Assembly (NCBI GenBank): GCA_945877725.1
Contig: CAMDXR010000047.1
Span: forward strand, 1-13,328
Direction: 5' to 3'
Length of the DNA: 13,328 nt
Origin: Limnohabitans sp. Rim8
GTDB lineage: Bacteria > Pseudomonadota > Gammaproteobacteria > Burkholderiales > Burkholderiaceae_C
In this document: positions 6,701 through 13,297 of the stretch, one piece after another
Layout: every line of letters begins with the position of its first letter
How positions within the stretch are numbered: the first letter of the stretch is position 1
Notes under the pieces: generated by a model
What the model saw: the letters and a program-made list of their open reading frames with translations, nothing else
What the model was told of the DNA's origin: nothing
Databases searched by the model: none
Program-made: the position numbers and the translations under genes

Positions 6701-8446
6701 ATGAAAGCCTCCCAATTTCTTATTTCCACCCTCAAAGAAGCCCCTGCCGATGCCGAAGTCGTCAGCCACAAACTGATGACCCGTGCGGGTTTGATCAAAA
6801 AATTGAGTGCTGGCATTTACAACTACATGCCCATGGGCTTGCGTGTGATCCGCAAGGTCGAGGCCATCGTGCGCGAAGAAATGAACCGTGCGGGGGCCAT
6901 CGAAATGACCATGCCCGTGGTCCAGCCGGCCGAGCTTTGGCAGGAAACCGGGCGTTTTGAAAAGATGGGCCCCGAGCTGCTGCGCATCAAAGACCGCCAT
7001 GGCCGCGATTTTGTGATTCAGCCCACCAGCGAAGAGGTGGTGACCGATGTAGTGCGCCAAGAAGTGCGCAGCTACAAGCAACTGCCTAAAAACTTCTACC
7101 AAATTCAGATCAAATTTCGGGACGAGCGCCGCCCCCGTTTTGGCCTGATGCGTGGCCGTGAATTCACCATGAAAGACGCTTACAGCTTTGACCGCGACGT
7201 GGTCAGCGCCAAGGCCAGTTACCAGGTCATGGCCGAAGCCTATCGCAAGATTTTTGACCGTTTTGGCCTGACTTATCGCGCAGTGGCCGCCGACAGCGGG
7301 GCCATCGGGGGCGATTTAAGCGAAGAGTTTCAGGTGATTGCCGCCACCGGCGAGGACGCCATTGTGTATTGCCCCACCAGCAACTATGCCGCCAACATGG
7401 AAAAAGCCGAGGCATTGGCCCCCAACCAAACCCGTGCAGCGCCATCGCAGCCACTCACCAACACACCGACCCCTGGCAAAAGCACTTGCGCCGCCGTAGC
7501 CGAATTGTTGAATTTGCCACTGTCCCGCACCATCAAGTCATTGGTGTTGGCCACCGACACCCTGAACGAGCAGGGCGAGATTGCAAAATCGCAAGTCTGG
7601 CTGTTGATGCTGCGCGGCGACCACGACATGAACGAGGTCAAAGTGGGCAAGTTGCCTGGCATGGAAGGCGGGTTTCGCTTTGCCACCCTGCCCGAAATTG
7701 ACGACCACTTTGGCTGCAAGCCAGGTTACCTAGGCCCCGTGAACCTGAAAAAACCGGTTCATATCGTGGCCGACCGCGAAGTGGCGGTCATGTCTGACTG
7801 GATTTGCGGCGCCAACGAGGTCGATTTCCACTTCACGGGCGTGAACTGGGGCCGTGATCTGCCCGAGCCCGCCTTGGTGGCTGATATTCGCAACGTGGTG
7901 GCGGGCGACAAGTCGCCCGACGGCCAGGGCGAATTGGCCATTGAGCGTGGCATCGAAGTGGGCCATGTGTTCTATCTGGGCACCAAATATTCCAAGGCGA
8001 TGAACGCCACTTTTCTGGATGAAAACGGCAAGCCTCAATTCTTGGAAATGGGTTGCTACGGCATTGGCATTACCCGTCTGCCAGCCGCAGCCATTGAGCA
8101 AAACCATGACGATCGCGGCATCATCTGGCCCGATGCGATTGCGCCGTTTACTGTGGTGCTGTGCCCCATCGGCATGGACCGCAGCCCCGAAGTCAAGGCC
8201 GCCGCCGAGCAACTTTATGTCGACCTGTTGGCGGCCGGAGTCGATGTGATGTTGGACGACCGAGGCGAACGCCCCGGAGCCATGTTTGCCGATTGGGAGC
8301 TGATCGGGGTGCCGCACCGGGTGACCCTGGGTGACCGTGGCCTGAAAGAAGGTCAGGTGGAATACCAACACCGCCGCGATCCGGAAGCCACCAAGGTCGG
8401 GGTGGCCGACATTCTGGCGCACCTCACAAGCCGCATCACTGCCTGA
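6701..8446 (+). CDS. proS: Prolyl-tRNA synthetase (bacterial type, with editing insertion)
   Basis: A 581-residue class-II synthetase charging tRNA-Pro. It starts MKASQFLISTLKEAP, the normal N-terminus. Motif 2 is RDERRPRFGLMRGREF (residues 140-155). Motif 3 is GCYGIGITR (451-459) within a C-terminal catalytic half. Between them, about residues 224-406, lies the YbaK-like insertion domain that hydrolyses mischarged Ala-tRNA-Pro. Its conserved lysine is K279 in RTIKSLVLA, at the same number as in E. coli, and GCKPGYLGP marks its later loop. The anticodon-binding domain follows from about residue 475 (APFTVVLCPIG). The start has no strong Shine-Dalgarno, only GAG in GAGTTAGCC upstream. The lytic transglycosylase begins 28 bases after the stop and could be co-transcribed. 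Confidence 0.97.
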   Translation: MKASQFLISTLKEAPADAEVVSHKLMTRAGLIKKLSAGIYNYMPMGLRVIRKVEAIVREEMNRAGAIEMTMPVVQPAELWQETGRFEKMGPELLRIKDRHGRDFVIQPTSEEVVTDVVRQEVRSYKQLPKNFYQIQIKFRDERRPRFGLMRGREFTMKDAYSFDRDVVSAKASYQVMAEAYRKIFDRFGLTYRAVAADSGAIGGDLSEEFQVIAATGEDAIVYCPTSNYAANMEKAEALAPNQTRAAPSQPLTNTPTPGKSTCAAVAELLNLPLSRTIKSLVLATDTLNEQGEIAKSQVWLLMLRGDHDMNEVKVGKLPGMEGGFRFATLPEIDDHFGCKPGYLGPVNLKKPVHIVADREVAVMSDWICGANEVDFHFTGVNWGRDLPEPALVADIRNVVAGDKSPDGQGELAIERGIEVGHVFYLGTKYSKAMNATFLDENGKPQFLEMGCYGIGITRLPAAAIEQNHDDRGIIWPDAIAPFTVVLCPIGMDRSPEVKAAAEQLYVDLLAAGVDVMLDDRGERPGAMFADWELIGVPHRVTLGDRGLKEGQVEYQHRRDPEATKVGVADILAHLTSRITA

Positions 8447-8474
8447 TTCGTTTCGGGGTCATTTCAGAGCCGCC

Positions 8475-9125
8475 ATGCCCGCGTGCCCAGAGCCCAATGC
8501 CCGCCGTCAAACGTTGCGACGTCTGACAGCCGGGGCCTTGACGGGTGGACTGGCCATCTTGCCTTTTGACCCCGCCCTAGCCGGGGCGCAAATAGAAGAA
8601 CAGATGTCCCATTCTGTGCGCTCAGCCCTGAGCGCGGCGGTCTCCAAGGCCGCCCCACCCGAGCCGGTTTTTGTCAAAGCAAGCGATAAACAACTTTATG
8701 CGCGTTGGCTAGAGGCCAGCAGTCAGCGTTTAGCGCGTTATCAAAGCAACCCTATTGAGCGACAAGAATTTTTGCAAACGCTCTGGTACGAAGCCCGACG
8801 CGCCGGGCTGTCTTTGTCTCTGGTTCTGGGCTTGGTGCAAGTAGAAAGCGCCTTTAGAAAGCACGCGGTCAGCAGCGCGGGTGCGCTGGGTTATATGCAA
8901 GTCATGCCCTTTTGGGTCAGCACCCTTGGCGACGGCATAGTCAGTCGGCTGTTTCATATGCAGACCAATTTGCGATTTGGCTGCGTCATATTGCGCCATT
9001 ACCTGGACCGCGAACGTGGTGATTTGTTCATGGGCTTGGGGCGTTACAACGGATCAAGAGGGCAAGCTGCCTATCCAAATTCGGTGCTGGCGGCGCAACG
9101 CCTCTGGTTGCAGGTGACCGATTGA
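8475..9125 (+). CDS. Lytic transglycosylase, SLT-domain protein with a Tat-like signal
   Basis: A 216-residue exported enzyme expected to cut the MurNAc-GlcNAc bond of peptidoglycan with 1,6-anhydro ring formation. The SLT/goose-lysozyme-like domain spans about residues 105-212. The catalytic glutamate is E124 in LVQVESAF, followed by ALGYMQVMPFW (137-147), a NLRFG helix and the GRYNGS loop. The N-terminus ARRQTLRRLTAGALTGG has a twin arginine (R10, R11) and a moderate hydrophobic stretch ending near ALAGA (34-38). That resembles a Tat signal, though Sec export is possible. Residues 40-100 are a helical linker without a recognised domain. The gene lies 28 bases after proS. Its exact MltE/Slt-type subclass cannot be settled from sequence reading. 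Confidence 0.85.
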   Translation: MPACPEPNARRQTLRRLTAGALTGGLAILPFDPALAGAQIEEQMSHSVRSALSAAVSKAAPPEPVFVKASDKQLYARWLEASSQRLARYQSNPIERQEFLQTLWYEARRAGLSLSLVLGLVQVESAFRKHAVSSAGALGYMQVMPFWVSTLGDGIVSRLFHMQTNLRFGCVILRHYLDRERGDLFMGLGRYNGSRGQAAYPNSVLAAQRLWLQVTD

Positions 9126-9167
9126 AGCTGCTGGATGGGGCGGCCGTGTCGGTTCGTGTGGGGTCAT

Positions 9168-9605
9168 TCAGTCACGGGTGGCGTGGCGCTGCACGCAGGC
9201 GATATAGGCCTCGCCATCGGGCATGCGTCCGGCGCGTTGGCTCTCAAAAATCATGCGGCCCAAGCAGTCCATGGTCTGGTGATGCGCATCGTGCAGCGAA
9301 TTCAGTTTGTGCGTCAGCAACTCCACCGCCTGTCGGATGCCCCGGGGTTGGTCAATGCTGCATTGCTCGCTGACCGACAAGTGCATGGACAAATGCAGAA
9401 ACGGGTTTTCTTTGGCCGGATCGGCGTTCAGCATGCTGGCCAAAGCCGCATCGACATCGGCCAACTCGGCATGGTATTCAGGGTGTTCGTCGATCCACTG
9501 GCTGACCAGCATTTCCATGGGCTCAAGCGGGGCTGCGGTTTTGGCCTTGGCATAAACACCGCAAAAAAAGCGCCGAACATCGGCTTGGGAAGGTTGAATC
9601 AGCAT
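9168..9605 (-). CDS. DUF1841 family protein
   Basis: A 145-residue protein of unknown function. It matches the DUF1841 family, mainly found in beta- and gammaproteobacteria: S...VR.FF near the N-terminus, LEPMEMLVSQWIDEHPEYH in the first third, the hallmark NPFLHLSMHLSVSEQ followed by IDQPRGI, then a C-terminal H...DCLGRMI and EAYIACV. It has no signal peptide or membrane segment, so it is probably cytoplasmic. Conserved histidines in the HLSMHL segment could bind metal, but that is speculation. The ATG at 9605 gives the normal length. Its mRNA has a hairpin directly before the start codon. It converges on the lytic transglycosylase gene (42 bases apart) and is divergent from the thiolase gene. 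Confidence 0.88.
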   Translation of the reverse strand: MLIQPSQADVRRFFCGVYAKAKTAAPLEPMEMLVSQWIDEHPEYHAELADVDAALASMLNADPAKENPFLHLSMHLSVSEQCSIDQPRGIRQAVELLTHKLNSLHDAHHQTMDCLGRMIFESQRAGRMPDGEAYIACVQRHATRD

Positions 9606-9607
9606 AG

Positions 9608-9622
9608 GAGAGATTTTCTCTC
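9608..9622 (-). promoter_or_regulatory. Hairpin over the DUF1841 ribosome binding site
   Basis: GAGAGA (9608-9613) and TCTCTC (9617-9622) are perfect 6-base arms with a 3-base loop. In minus-strand mRNA the order is GAGAGA, AAA, TCTCTC, then two bases and the ATG. The only purine-rich Shine-Dalgarno-like bases, GAGAG, would be paired, which could damp translation. Confidence 0.4.
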
Positions 9623-9745
9623 ATGTTCATCTGTTAGCCTTCTTGCGTGCTGCGTTTTGCCCAGCAAGTTGCGGCCAAGCGAGCCCTTTTTGGCTGCACC
9701 CGCCCCGCCTTTGGACTGATAAAACCCAGAAATTAAGCCCACAAA

Positions 9746-9774
9746 TTGGCAAAACATGCAATAAAATGCATAAA
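9746..9774 (+). promoter_or_regulatory. Candidate promoter of the thiolase gene
   Basis: TTGGCA (9746-9751), a 17-base spacer and CATAAA (9769-9774) lie just upstream of the thiolase gene. The spacer carries a near repeat, ATGCAATAAA then ATGCATAAAA, which gives other possible -10 choices. It is the only A/T-rich tract in the DUF1841-thiolase spacer. Confidence 0.35.
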
Positions 9775-9797
9775 ACTCACCCATTGGAAATACGAAC

Positions 9798-11000
9798 ATG
9801 AACCAAGCCTACATTTGCGATGCCATCCGAACCCCATTTGGCCGTTACGGCGGCGCGCTGTCCGGCGTGCGTACAGACGATTTGGGGGCTGTGCCCCTGA
9901 AAGCCCTGATGGCCCGCAACCCGAATGTGGACTGGGCGGCCGTGACCGACGTGCTGTATGGCTGCGCCAACCAGGCAGGCGAAGACAACCGCAATGTGGC
10001 CCACATGAGCAGCTTGCTGGCGGGTCTGCCCATTGACGTGCCGGGTGGCACCATCAACCGCCTGTGCGGTTCGGGTCTCGATGCCGTGGGCACTGCGGCC
10101 CGCGCCATCAAGGCCGGAGAAGCCGGGTTGATGATTGCTGGCGGGGTCGAAAGCATGAGCCGCGCCCCCTTCGTCATGCCCAAAGCCGAAAGCGCCTTCA
10201 GCCGGGCCAACGCGGTGTACGACACCACCATCGGCTGGCGCTTTGTGAACAAACTGATGAAAGCCCAATACGGCGTGGACTCCATGCCCGAGACCGCAGA
10301 AAACGTGGCCGTCGACTTCAAAATCGAACGTGAAGCGCAAGACCTGATGGCCTACAACAGCCAGTTGCGCGCCTTGGCAGCCATCAAGGCCGGACACTTT
10401 GCACGCGAAATTGTGGGCGTCAGCATTCCCCAGAAAAAGGGCGACGCATTGCTGGTGGACACCGACGAACATCCGCGTGAAACCACCCTGGAGGCATTGG
10501 CCAAGCTCAAAGGCGTGGTGCGCCCCGAAGGCAGTGTGACCGCAGGCAACGCCAGTGGCGTGAACGACGGGTCTTGTGCCTTGCTTTTGGCCGATGAGGC
10601 CAGCGCCGCCAAGCACGGCCTGACGCCCAAGGCCCGTGTGGTCGGCATGGCCACGGCAGGTGTGGCTCCTCGCATCATGGGCATTGGCCCCGCGCCGGCC
10701 ACCCTCAAAGTGCTGTCCCAAACCGGCCTGACGCTGGACCAAATGGACGTGATCGAGTTGAACGAAGCCTTTGCCGCACAAGGCCTGGCCGTGTTGCGCA
10801 TGTTGGGCCTGAAAGACGACGACGCCCGAGTCAACGCTTGGGGTGGCGCCATTGCCCTGGGGCATCCGCTGGGGGCCTCAGGCGCACGCTTGGTCACCAC
10901 GGCCCTCAACCGTTTGCAGCACACCTCGGGCCGATACGCGCTGTGCACCATGTGCATTGGCGTAGGCCAGGGCATCGCGCTGATCATTGAGCGGGTTTAA
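9798..11000 (+). CDS. pcaF: 3-oxoadipyl-CoA thiolase (beta-ketoadipyl-CoA thiolase)
   Basis: A 400-residue thiolase that splits 3-oxoadipyl-CoA with CoA into succinyl-CoA and acetyl-CoA, the last step of the beta-ketoadipate pathway for aromatic compounds and also of phenylacetate breakdown (PaaJ). The catalytic residues are C90 in NRLCGSG, H356 in GHPLGASGARL and C386 in CTMCIGVGQG. The segments CANQAGEDNRNVA, FDTTIGWRF-like DTTIGWRFVN and DSMPETAENVA are those of PcaF/PaaJ rather than acetoacetyl-CoA thiolases, and the length matches that subgroup. The ATG at 9798 has GGA nine bases upstream. No other aromatic-degradation gene is in the window, so this is a solitary copy. A strong terminator follows 30 bases after the stop. 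Confidence 0.9.
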   Translation: MNQAYICDAIRTPFGRYGGALSGVRTDDLGAVPLKALMARNPNVDWAAVTDVLYGCANQAGEDNRNVAHMSSLLAGLPIDVPGGTINRLCGSGLDAVGTAARAIKAGEAGLMIAGGVESMSRAPFVMPKAESAFSRANAVYDTTIGWRFVNKLMKAQYGVDSMPETAENVAVDFKIEREAQDLMAYNSQLRALAAIKAGHFAREIVGVSIPQKKGDALLVDTDEHPRETTLEALAKLKGVVRPEGSVTAGNASGVNDGSCALLLADEASAAKHGLTPKARVVGMATAGVAPRIMGIGPAPATLKVLSQTGLTLDQMDVIELNEAFAAQGLAVLRMLGLKDDDARVNAWGGAIALGHPLGASGARLVTTALNRLQHTSGRYALCTMCIGVGQGIALIIERV

Positions 11001-11030
11001 CGCGGCAACACCAAACGGCCAATGTCCAAC

Positions 11031-11052
11031 AGCCCCTTCGGGGGCTTTTTTT
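11031..11052 (+). terminator. Intrinsic terminator after the thiolase gene
   Basis: AGCCCC (11031-11036), tetraloop TTCG, GGGGCT (11041-11046) form a perfect 6-bp stem running into seven T residues (11046-11052). This is a textbook Rho-independent terminator 30 bases after the thiolase stop codon. Confidence 0.9.
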
Positions 11053-11102
11053 GCGCCTGAAATCGCTCGAAACTTTGAAAATCGATCGAGGGTCCATGCC
11101 TC

Positions 11103-11168
11103 GTCACCCCCGACGTGATCGGGGGTCCACGCCCTGTCACCCCCGACGTGATCGGGGGGCCATGCCTT
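11103..11168 (+). repeat. Two tandem GTCA-headed palindromic repeats, 33-bp period
   Basis: Copy A starts at 11103 and copy B at 11136, and their first 23 bases are identical. Each has GTCA, then an inverted repeat CCCCCGA, loop CGTGA, TCGGGGG. Copy A has stem arms at 11106-11113 and 11119-11126. Copy B has them at 11139-11146 and 11152-11159. A CCACG or CCATG end follows, as in the copy at 398-426. They lie just after the thiolase terminator. Confidence 0.75.
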
Positions 11169-11178
11169 CGGCTGCGAT

Positions 11179-11205
11179 GGATACCCGGTCAGGCCGGGTA
11201 TGACA
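11179..11205 (-). repeat. GTCA-headed palindromic repeat, inverted copy
   Basis: ATACCCGG (11181-11188), loop TCAGG (11189-11193), CCGGGTAT (11194-11201), then GAC. On the minus strand it reads GTCA, TACCCGG, CCTGA, CCGGGTA, TCCAT, the same design as the other three copies. It faces the two tandem copies, giving a head-to-head arrangement like bacterial interspersed mosaic elements. Confidence 0.7.
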
Positions 11206-11249
11206 GATGGTTTTGCCGCCCATATCCTGACATTAAATAGCAGGTTAAA

Positions 11250-11283
11250 TCAGTGTGACACTCAGTTTTAAACTGAATAAAAT
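11250..11283 (+). promoter_or_regulatory. Candidate terC promoter with two palindromes (operator-like)
   Basis: GTGACA (11255-11260), a 17-base spacer and TAAAAT (11278-11283) form a good sigma-70 promoter, with an expected start near 11290. The odd-length palindrome AGTGT-G-ACACT (11252-11262) covers the -35. The palindrome TCAGTTT-T-AAACTGA (11262-11276) fills the spacer. TCAGT also recurs at 11250-11254 and 11294-11298. Both palindromes sit where a repressor or spacer-binding activator would act. The regulator is not known. Confidence 0.5.
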
Positions 11284-11304
11284 TTAACTTCATTCAGTAA
11301 TAAT

Positions 11305-11386
11305 CTGCACATATTTCGGGCTGTTGGAAAATATTTTCAAGCCCGCAGTGGTCCTGATGACAGACGGCTAAAAGCCTGTCGTGCAG
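11305..11386 (+). ncRNA. Candidate structured 5' leader of the TerC-family gene (three-way junction)
   Basis: CTGCAC (11305-11310) and GTGCAG (11381-11386) are perfectly complementary and enclose two hairpins. The first is CGGGCT (11317-11322) with AGCCCG (11340-11345), with an inner palindrome GAAAATATTTTC (11327-11338). The second is GACGGC, loop TAAAA, GCC-T-GTC (11363-11380), which abuts the closing stem. The single-stranded joint between them (11346-11362) contains CAGTGGTCCTGATGACA. The predicted transcript starts only about 15 bases upstream, and GGAG (11408-11411) lies 6 bases before the start codon. TerC/Alx genes often carry a yybP-ykoY Mn2+ riboswitch, but its GGGGAGUAG-type core is not present here. 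The fold was found by eye and is unproven. Confidence 0.4.
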
Positions 11387-11417
11387 TTTTGTTTATTTGA
11401 ATCCCCTGGAGTTGTGA

Positions 11418-12365
11418 ATGGAAACCATTGCCCCCCTATGGCTGTGGGCTACTTTTGTAGCCATCGTGTTGGTGTCTTTGTTTGTGGATTTCGTGGTGCT
11501 CAAAAAGCAAGGCAGCCATGAAATCGGTGTCAAAGAGGCGCTCAACTGGTCTCTGATCTGGATCGCGCTGAGTTTCCTGTTCAACGGCCTGTTTTGGTGG
11601 GCTATCAAGGACAGTACTGGCTCGGTGGAGCTGGCGAACACCAAGTCGCTGGAGTTTCTGACGGGCTATTTGATCGAGAAATCCCTGGCGGTCGACAACA
11701 TTTTTGTCTTCTTGATGGTGTTCACTTATTTTGCGGTACCCACCCACTTTCAGAAGCGCGTGTTGATGATTGGCATCATCGGGGCCATCGTGCTGCGTAC
11801 CGTCATGATCTTGGTCGGCGGTTGGTTGTTGGCCGAATTTCACTGGGTTCTTTATGTGTTTGGTGCCTTCCTGATTCTGACGGGCGTCAAGATGTGGTGG
11901 GCCGCAGGCAAAGAGCCCGATCTGGACGACAACCCGGCGCTCAAGTTGTTGCGCAAATTCTTGCCCGTCAGCAAAAACTACGATGGCGAAAAATTCTGGA
12001 CCGTGGAAAACGGCCAGAAAATTGCCACCCCTTTGTTCATGGTGATCTGCCTGATCGCGCTGACCGACGTGATTTTTGCGGTCGATTCCATCCCCGCCAT
12101 CTTCGCCATCACCAGCGACCCTTTCATTGTGTTGACCAGCAACGTGTTTGCCATCTTGGGGCTGCGTGCCATGTATTTCTTGTTGGCCGCTGTGGCCAAC
12201 AAGTTCCACCTGCTGAACTACGGGCTGGCCGTGATTCTGGTCTTCATCGGCACCAAGATGTGCCTGATCGACGTCTTCAAGATCCCTGTGGGCATCTCGC
12301 TGGGCGTGGTGGTCGGCATTTTGGCGGCAACCATGTTGCTCAGCGTTCGCTCTGCCAAGGCTTAA
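11418..12365 (+). CDS. TerC/Alx-family integral membrane protein (putative metal exporter)
   Basis: A 315-residue membrane protein with about nine hydrophobic segments, starting METIAPLWLWATFVAIVL. The two family signatures are present: EKSLAVDNIFVF with D93 in the membrane, and TDVIFAVDSIPAIFAIT with D217 and D223, placed pseudo-symmetrically as in the internal repeat of TerC proteins. A cytoplasmic loop near residues 155-195 (WWAAGKEPDLDDNP to the ENGQK segment) separates the halves. Length and loop match the Alx-type subgroup, members of which export Mn2+ in E. coli. Tellurite resistance, the source of the family name, is not implied without the other ter genes. The ATG at 11418 has GGAG six bases upstream. 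The gene has its own promoter and a long leader. It ends 3 bases from the stop of the convergent regulator gene. Confidence 0.9.
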   Translation: METIAPLWLWATFVAIVLVSLFVDFVVLKKQGSHEIGVKEALNWSLIWIALSFLFNGLFWWAIKDSTGSVELANTKSLEFLTGYLIEKSLAVDNIFVFLMVFTYFAVPTHFQKRVLMIGIIGAIVLRTVMILVGGWLLAEFHWVLYVFGAFLILTGVKMWWAAGKEPDLDDNPALKLLRKFLPVSKNYDGEKFWTVENGQKIATPLFMVICLIALTDVIFAVDSIPAIFAITSDPFIVLTSNVFAILGLRAMYFLLAAVANKFHLLNYGLAVILVFIGTKMCLIDVFKIPVGISLGVVVGILAATMLLSVRSAKA

Positions 12366-12368
12366 AAC

Positions 12369-13259
12369 TCAAGACACTGAAGAAGCTTGCAACAAACGCT
12401 GCACCAGCGGATGTTGCACCTTCTTTTCAGTGCCAATGGCGAAGTAGTGTTCTTTGACCGCGCCGCACGGCCCCAGACGCTGCACATCGTAATGCGCCAG
12501 CAATTCGTCGTGCACCCATTCGGCGGCTGGGAAAACGCCCATGCCACTTTCGCCAAAGGTTTTGAGCAAGGCGCTGTCTTCAAACTCGCCCACAATGCGC
12601 GGCTGCACAGCCAGATGCTCAAACCAATGGTCAATGCGGGTGCGCACGGCGGCATGCCCGGTGGGTAACAGCACCGGCACATCGGCCAAACTGGCCGGAA
12701 ACTTGTTTTGAGCCTGCTGCACCAAAGCCGCGCTGCCATACCAAGACACGGCCGTCGAACCCAGCGCATGGTTGTACAGCTTGATGTTGGCGTTGCTGGG
12801 GGCAGGCCGATCCGACAAAACCACATCCAGGCGGTGCAAGGCCAGGTCGCCCAGCAAATCATCAAACTCGGCCTCGTGGCACAGCAGGCGCAAATTGGGC
12901 TCAGACAGGGCGGGCTGCAGCAAGCGCCGCACCACCAGTTTGGGCAAACCATCTGAAATGCCCACCGCCAAGCGCACGGTGGGGGAACTGACGGCATCGC
13001 GCACCTTGGCAGGCAACATTTCACCCAAATGAAAAATCTGGTCGGCCTGCTGCATCGCAGCCAGCCCGGCATCGGTTAACACCAGCCCTCGGCCAGCGGG
13101 CTTGAGCAAGGCGTACCCCAGTGACCGCTCTAATTCGCGGACCTGCGCACTCACGGTTTGCACAGCCATGTCCAATTTGTCTGCAGCCCGGGTCATGCCG
13201 CCTTCTTTGGCCACCACCCAAAAGTAATAAAGATGCTTGTAGTTGAACGTGCTTGTCAT
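12369..13259 (-). CDS. nhaR: LysR-family transcriptional regulator, NhaR-like
   Basis: A 296-residue LysR-type regulator. The N-terminal winged helix-turn-helix (about residues 6-65) starts NYKHLYYFWVVAKEGGMTRAA, nearly diagnostic of the NhaR subgroup, and its recognition helix is around VQTVSAQVRELER. The effector-binding part (about 90-290) keeps NhaR landmarks: VLSDRP, VLLPTGH..VRTRIDHWFE, VGEFEDSALLKTFG and a final HPLVQRLL. In E. coli, NhaR activates the Na+/H+ antiporter gene nhaA in response to Na+. No antiporter gene is in the window, so the targets here are unknown and may include the neighbouring terC-family gene or a gene beyond the right edge. The ATG is the complement of 13257-13259. 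No clear Shine-Dalgarno precedes it. Confidence 0.85.
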   Translation of the reverse strand: MTSTFNYKHLYYFWVVAKEGGMTRAADKLDMAVQTVSAQVRELERSLGYALLKPAGRGLVLTDAGLAAMQQADQIFHLGEMLPAKVRDAVSSPTVRLAVGISDGLPKLVVRRLLQPALSEPNLRLLCHEAEFDDLLGDLALHRLDVVLSDRPAPSNANIKLYNHALGSTAVSWYGSAALVQQAQNKFPASLADVPVLLPTGHAAVRTRIDHWFEHLAVQPRIVGEFEDSALLKTFGESGMGVFPAAEWVHDELLAHYDVQRLGPCGAVKEHYFAIGTEKKVQHPLVQRLLQASSVS

Positions 13260-13284
13260 GGTCAGAATTTTATGGAAGGTCGAT

Positions 13285-13297
13285 CAGAAATTATCTG
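13285..13297. promoter_or_regulatory. Short inverted repeat upstream of the NhaR-like gene
   Basis: CAGA (13285-13288), AATTA, TCTG (13294-13297) form a short dyad 25 bases upstream of the regulator start codon. Size and position resemble a LysR-type autoregulatory site, but the arms are only 4 bp and could be chance. The rest of the right edge, to 13328, shows no gene start I can support. Confidence 0.25.

Noticed and set aside
9777..10865. 362-codon open frame antisense to the thiolase gene
   Set aside because: It is an exact shadow of a well-recognised GC-rich gene. Its translation is rich in Gly, His, Gln and Val with no family resemblance, as expected for a reverse-frame artefact.
11103..11205. 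CRISPR array
   Set aside because: There are only two direct copies of a perfect palindrome with a 10-base gap and a third in opposite orientation. There are no spacers of normal size and no cas genes.
11346..11380. Possible hammerhead ribozyme (CTGATGA box in the terC leader)
   Set aside because: CTGATGA is present, but the GAAA box after stem II is missing: the hairpin is followed by GTGCAG. The core cannot form.
11436..12457. Long antisense and +frame open frames over terC
   Set aside because: TerC on the plus strand has clear family motifs, promoter and ribosome binding site. The alternative products are His/Gln-rich or Arg/Gly-rich with no recognisable domain.
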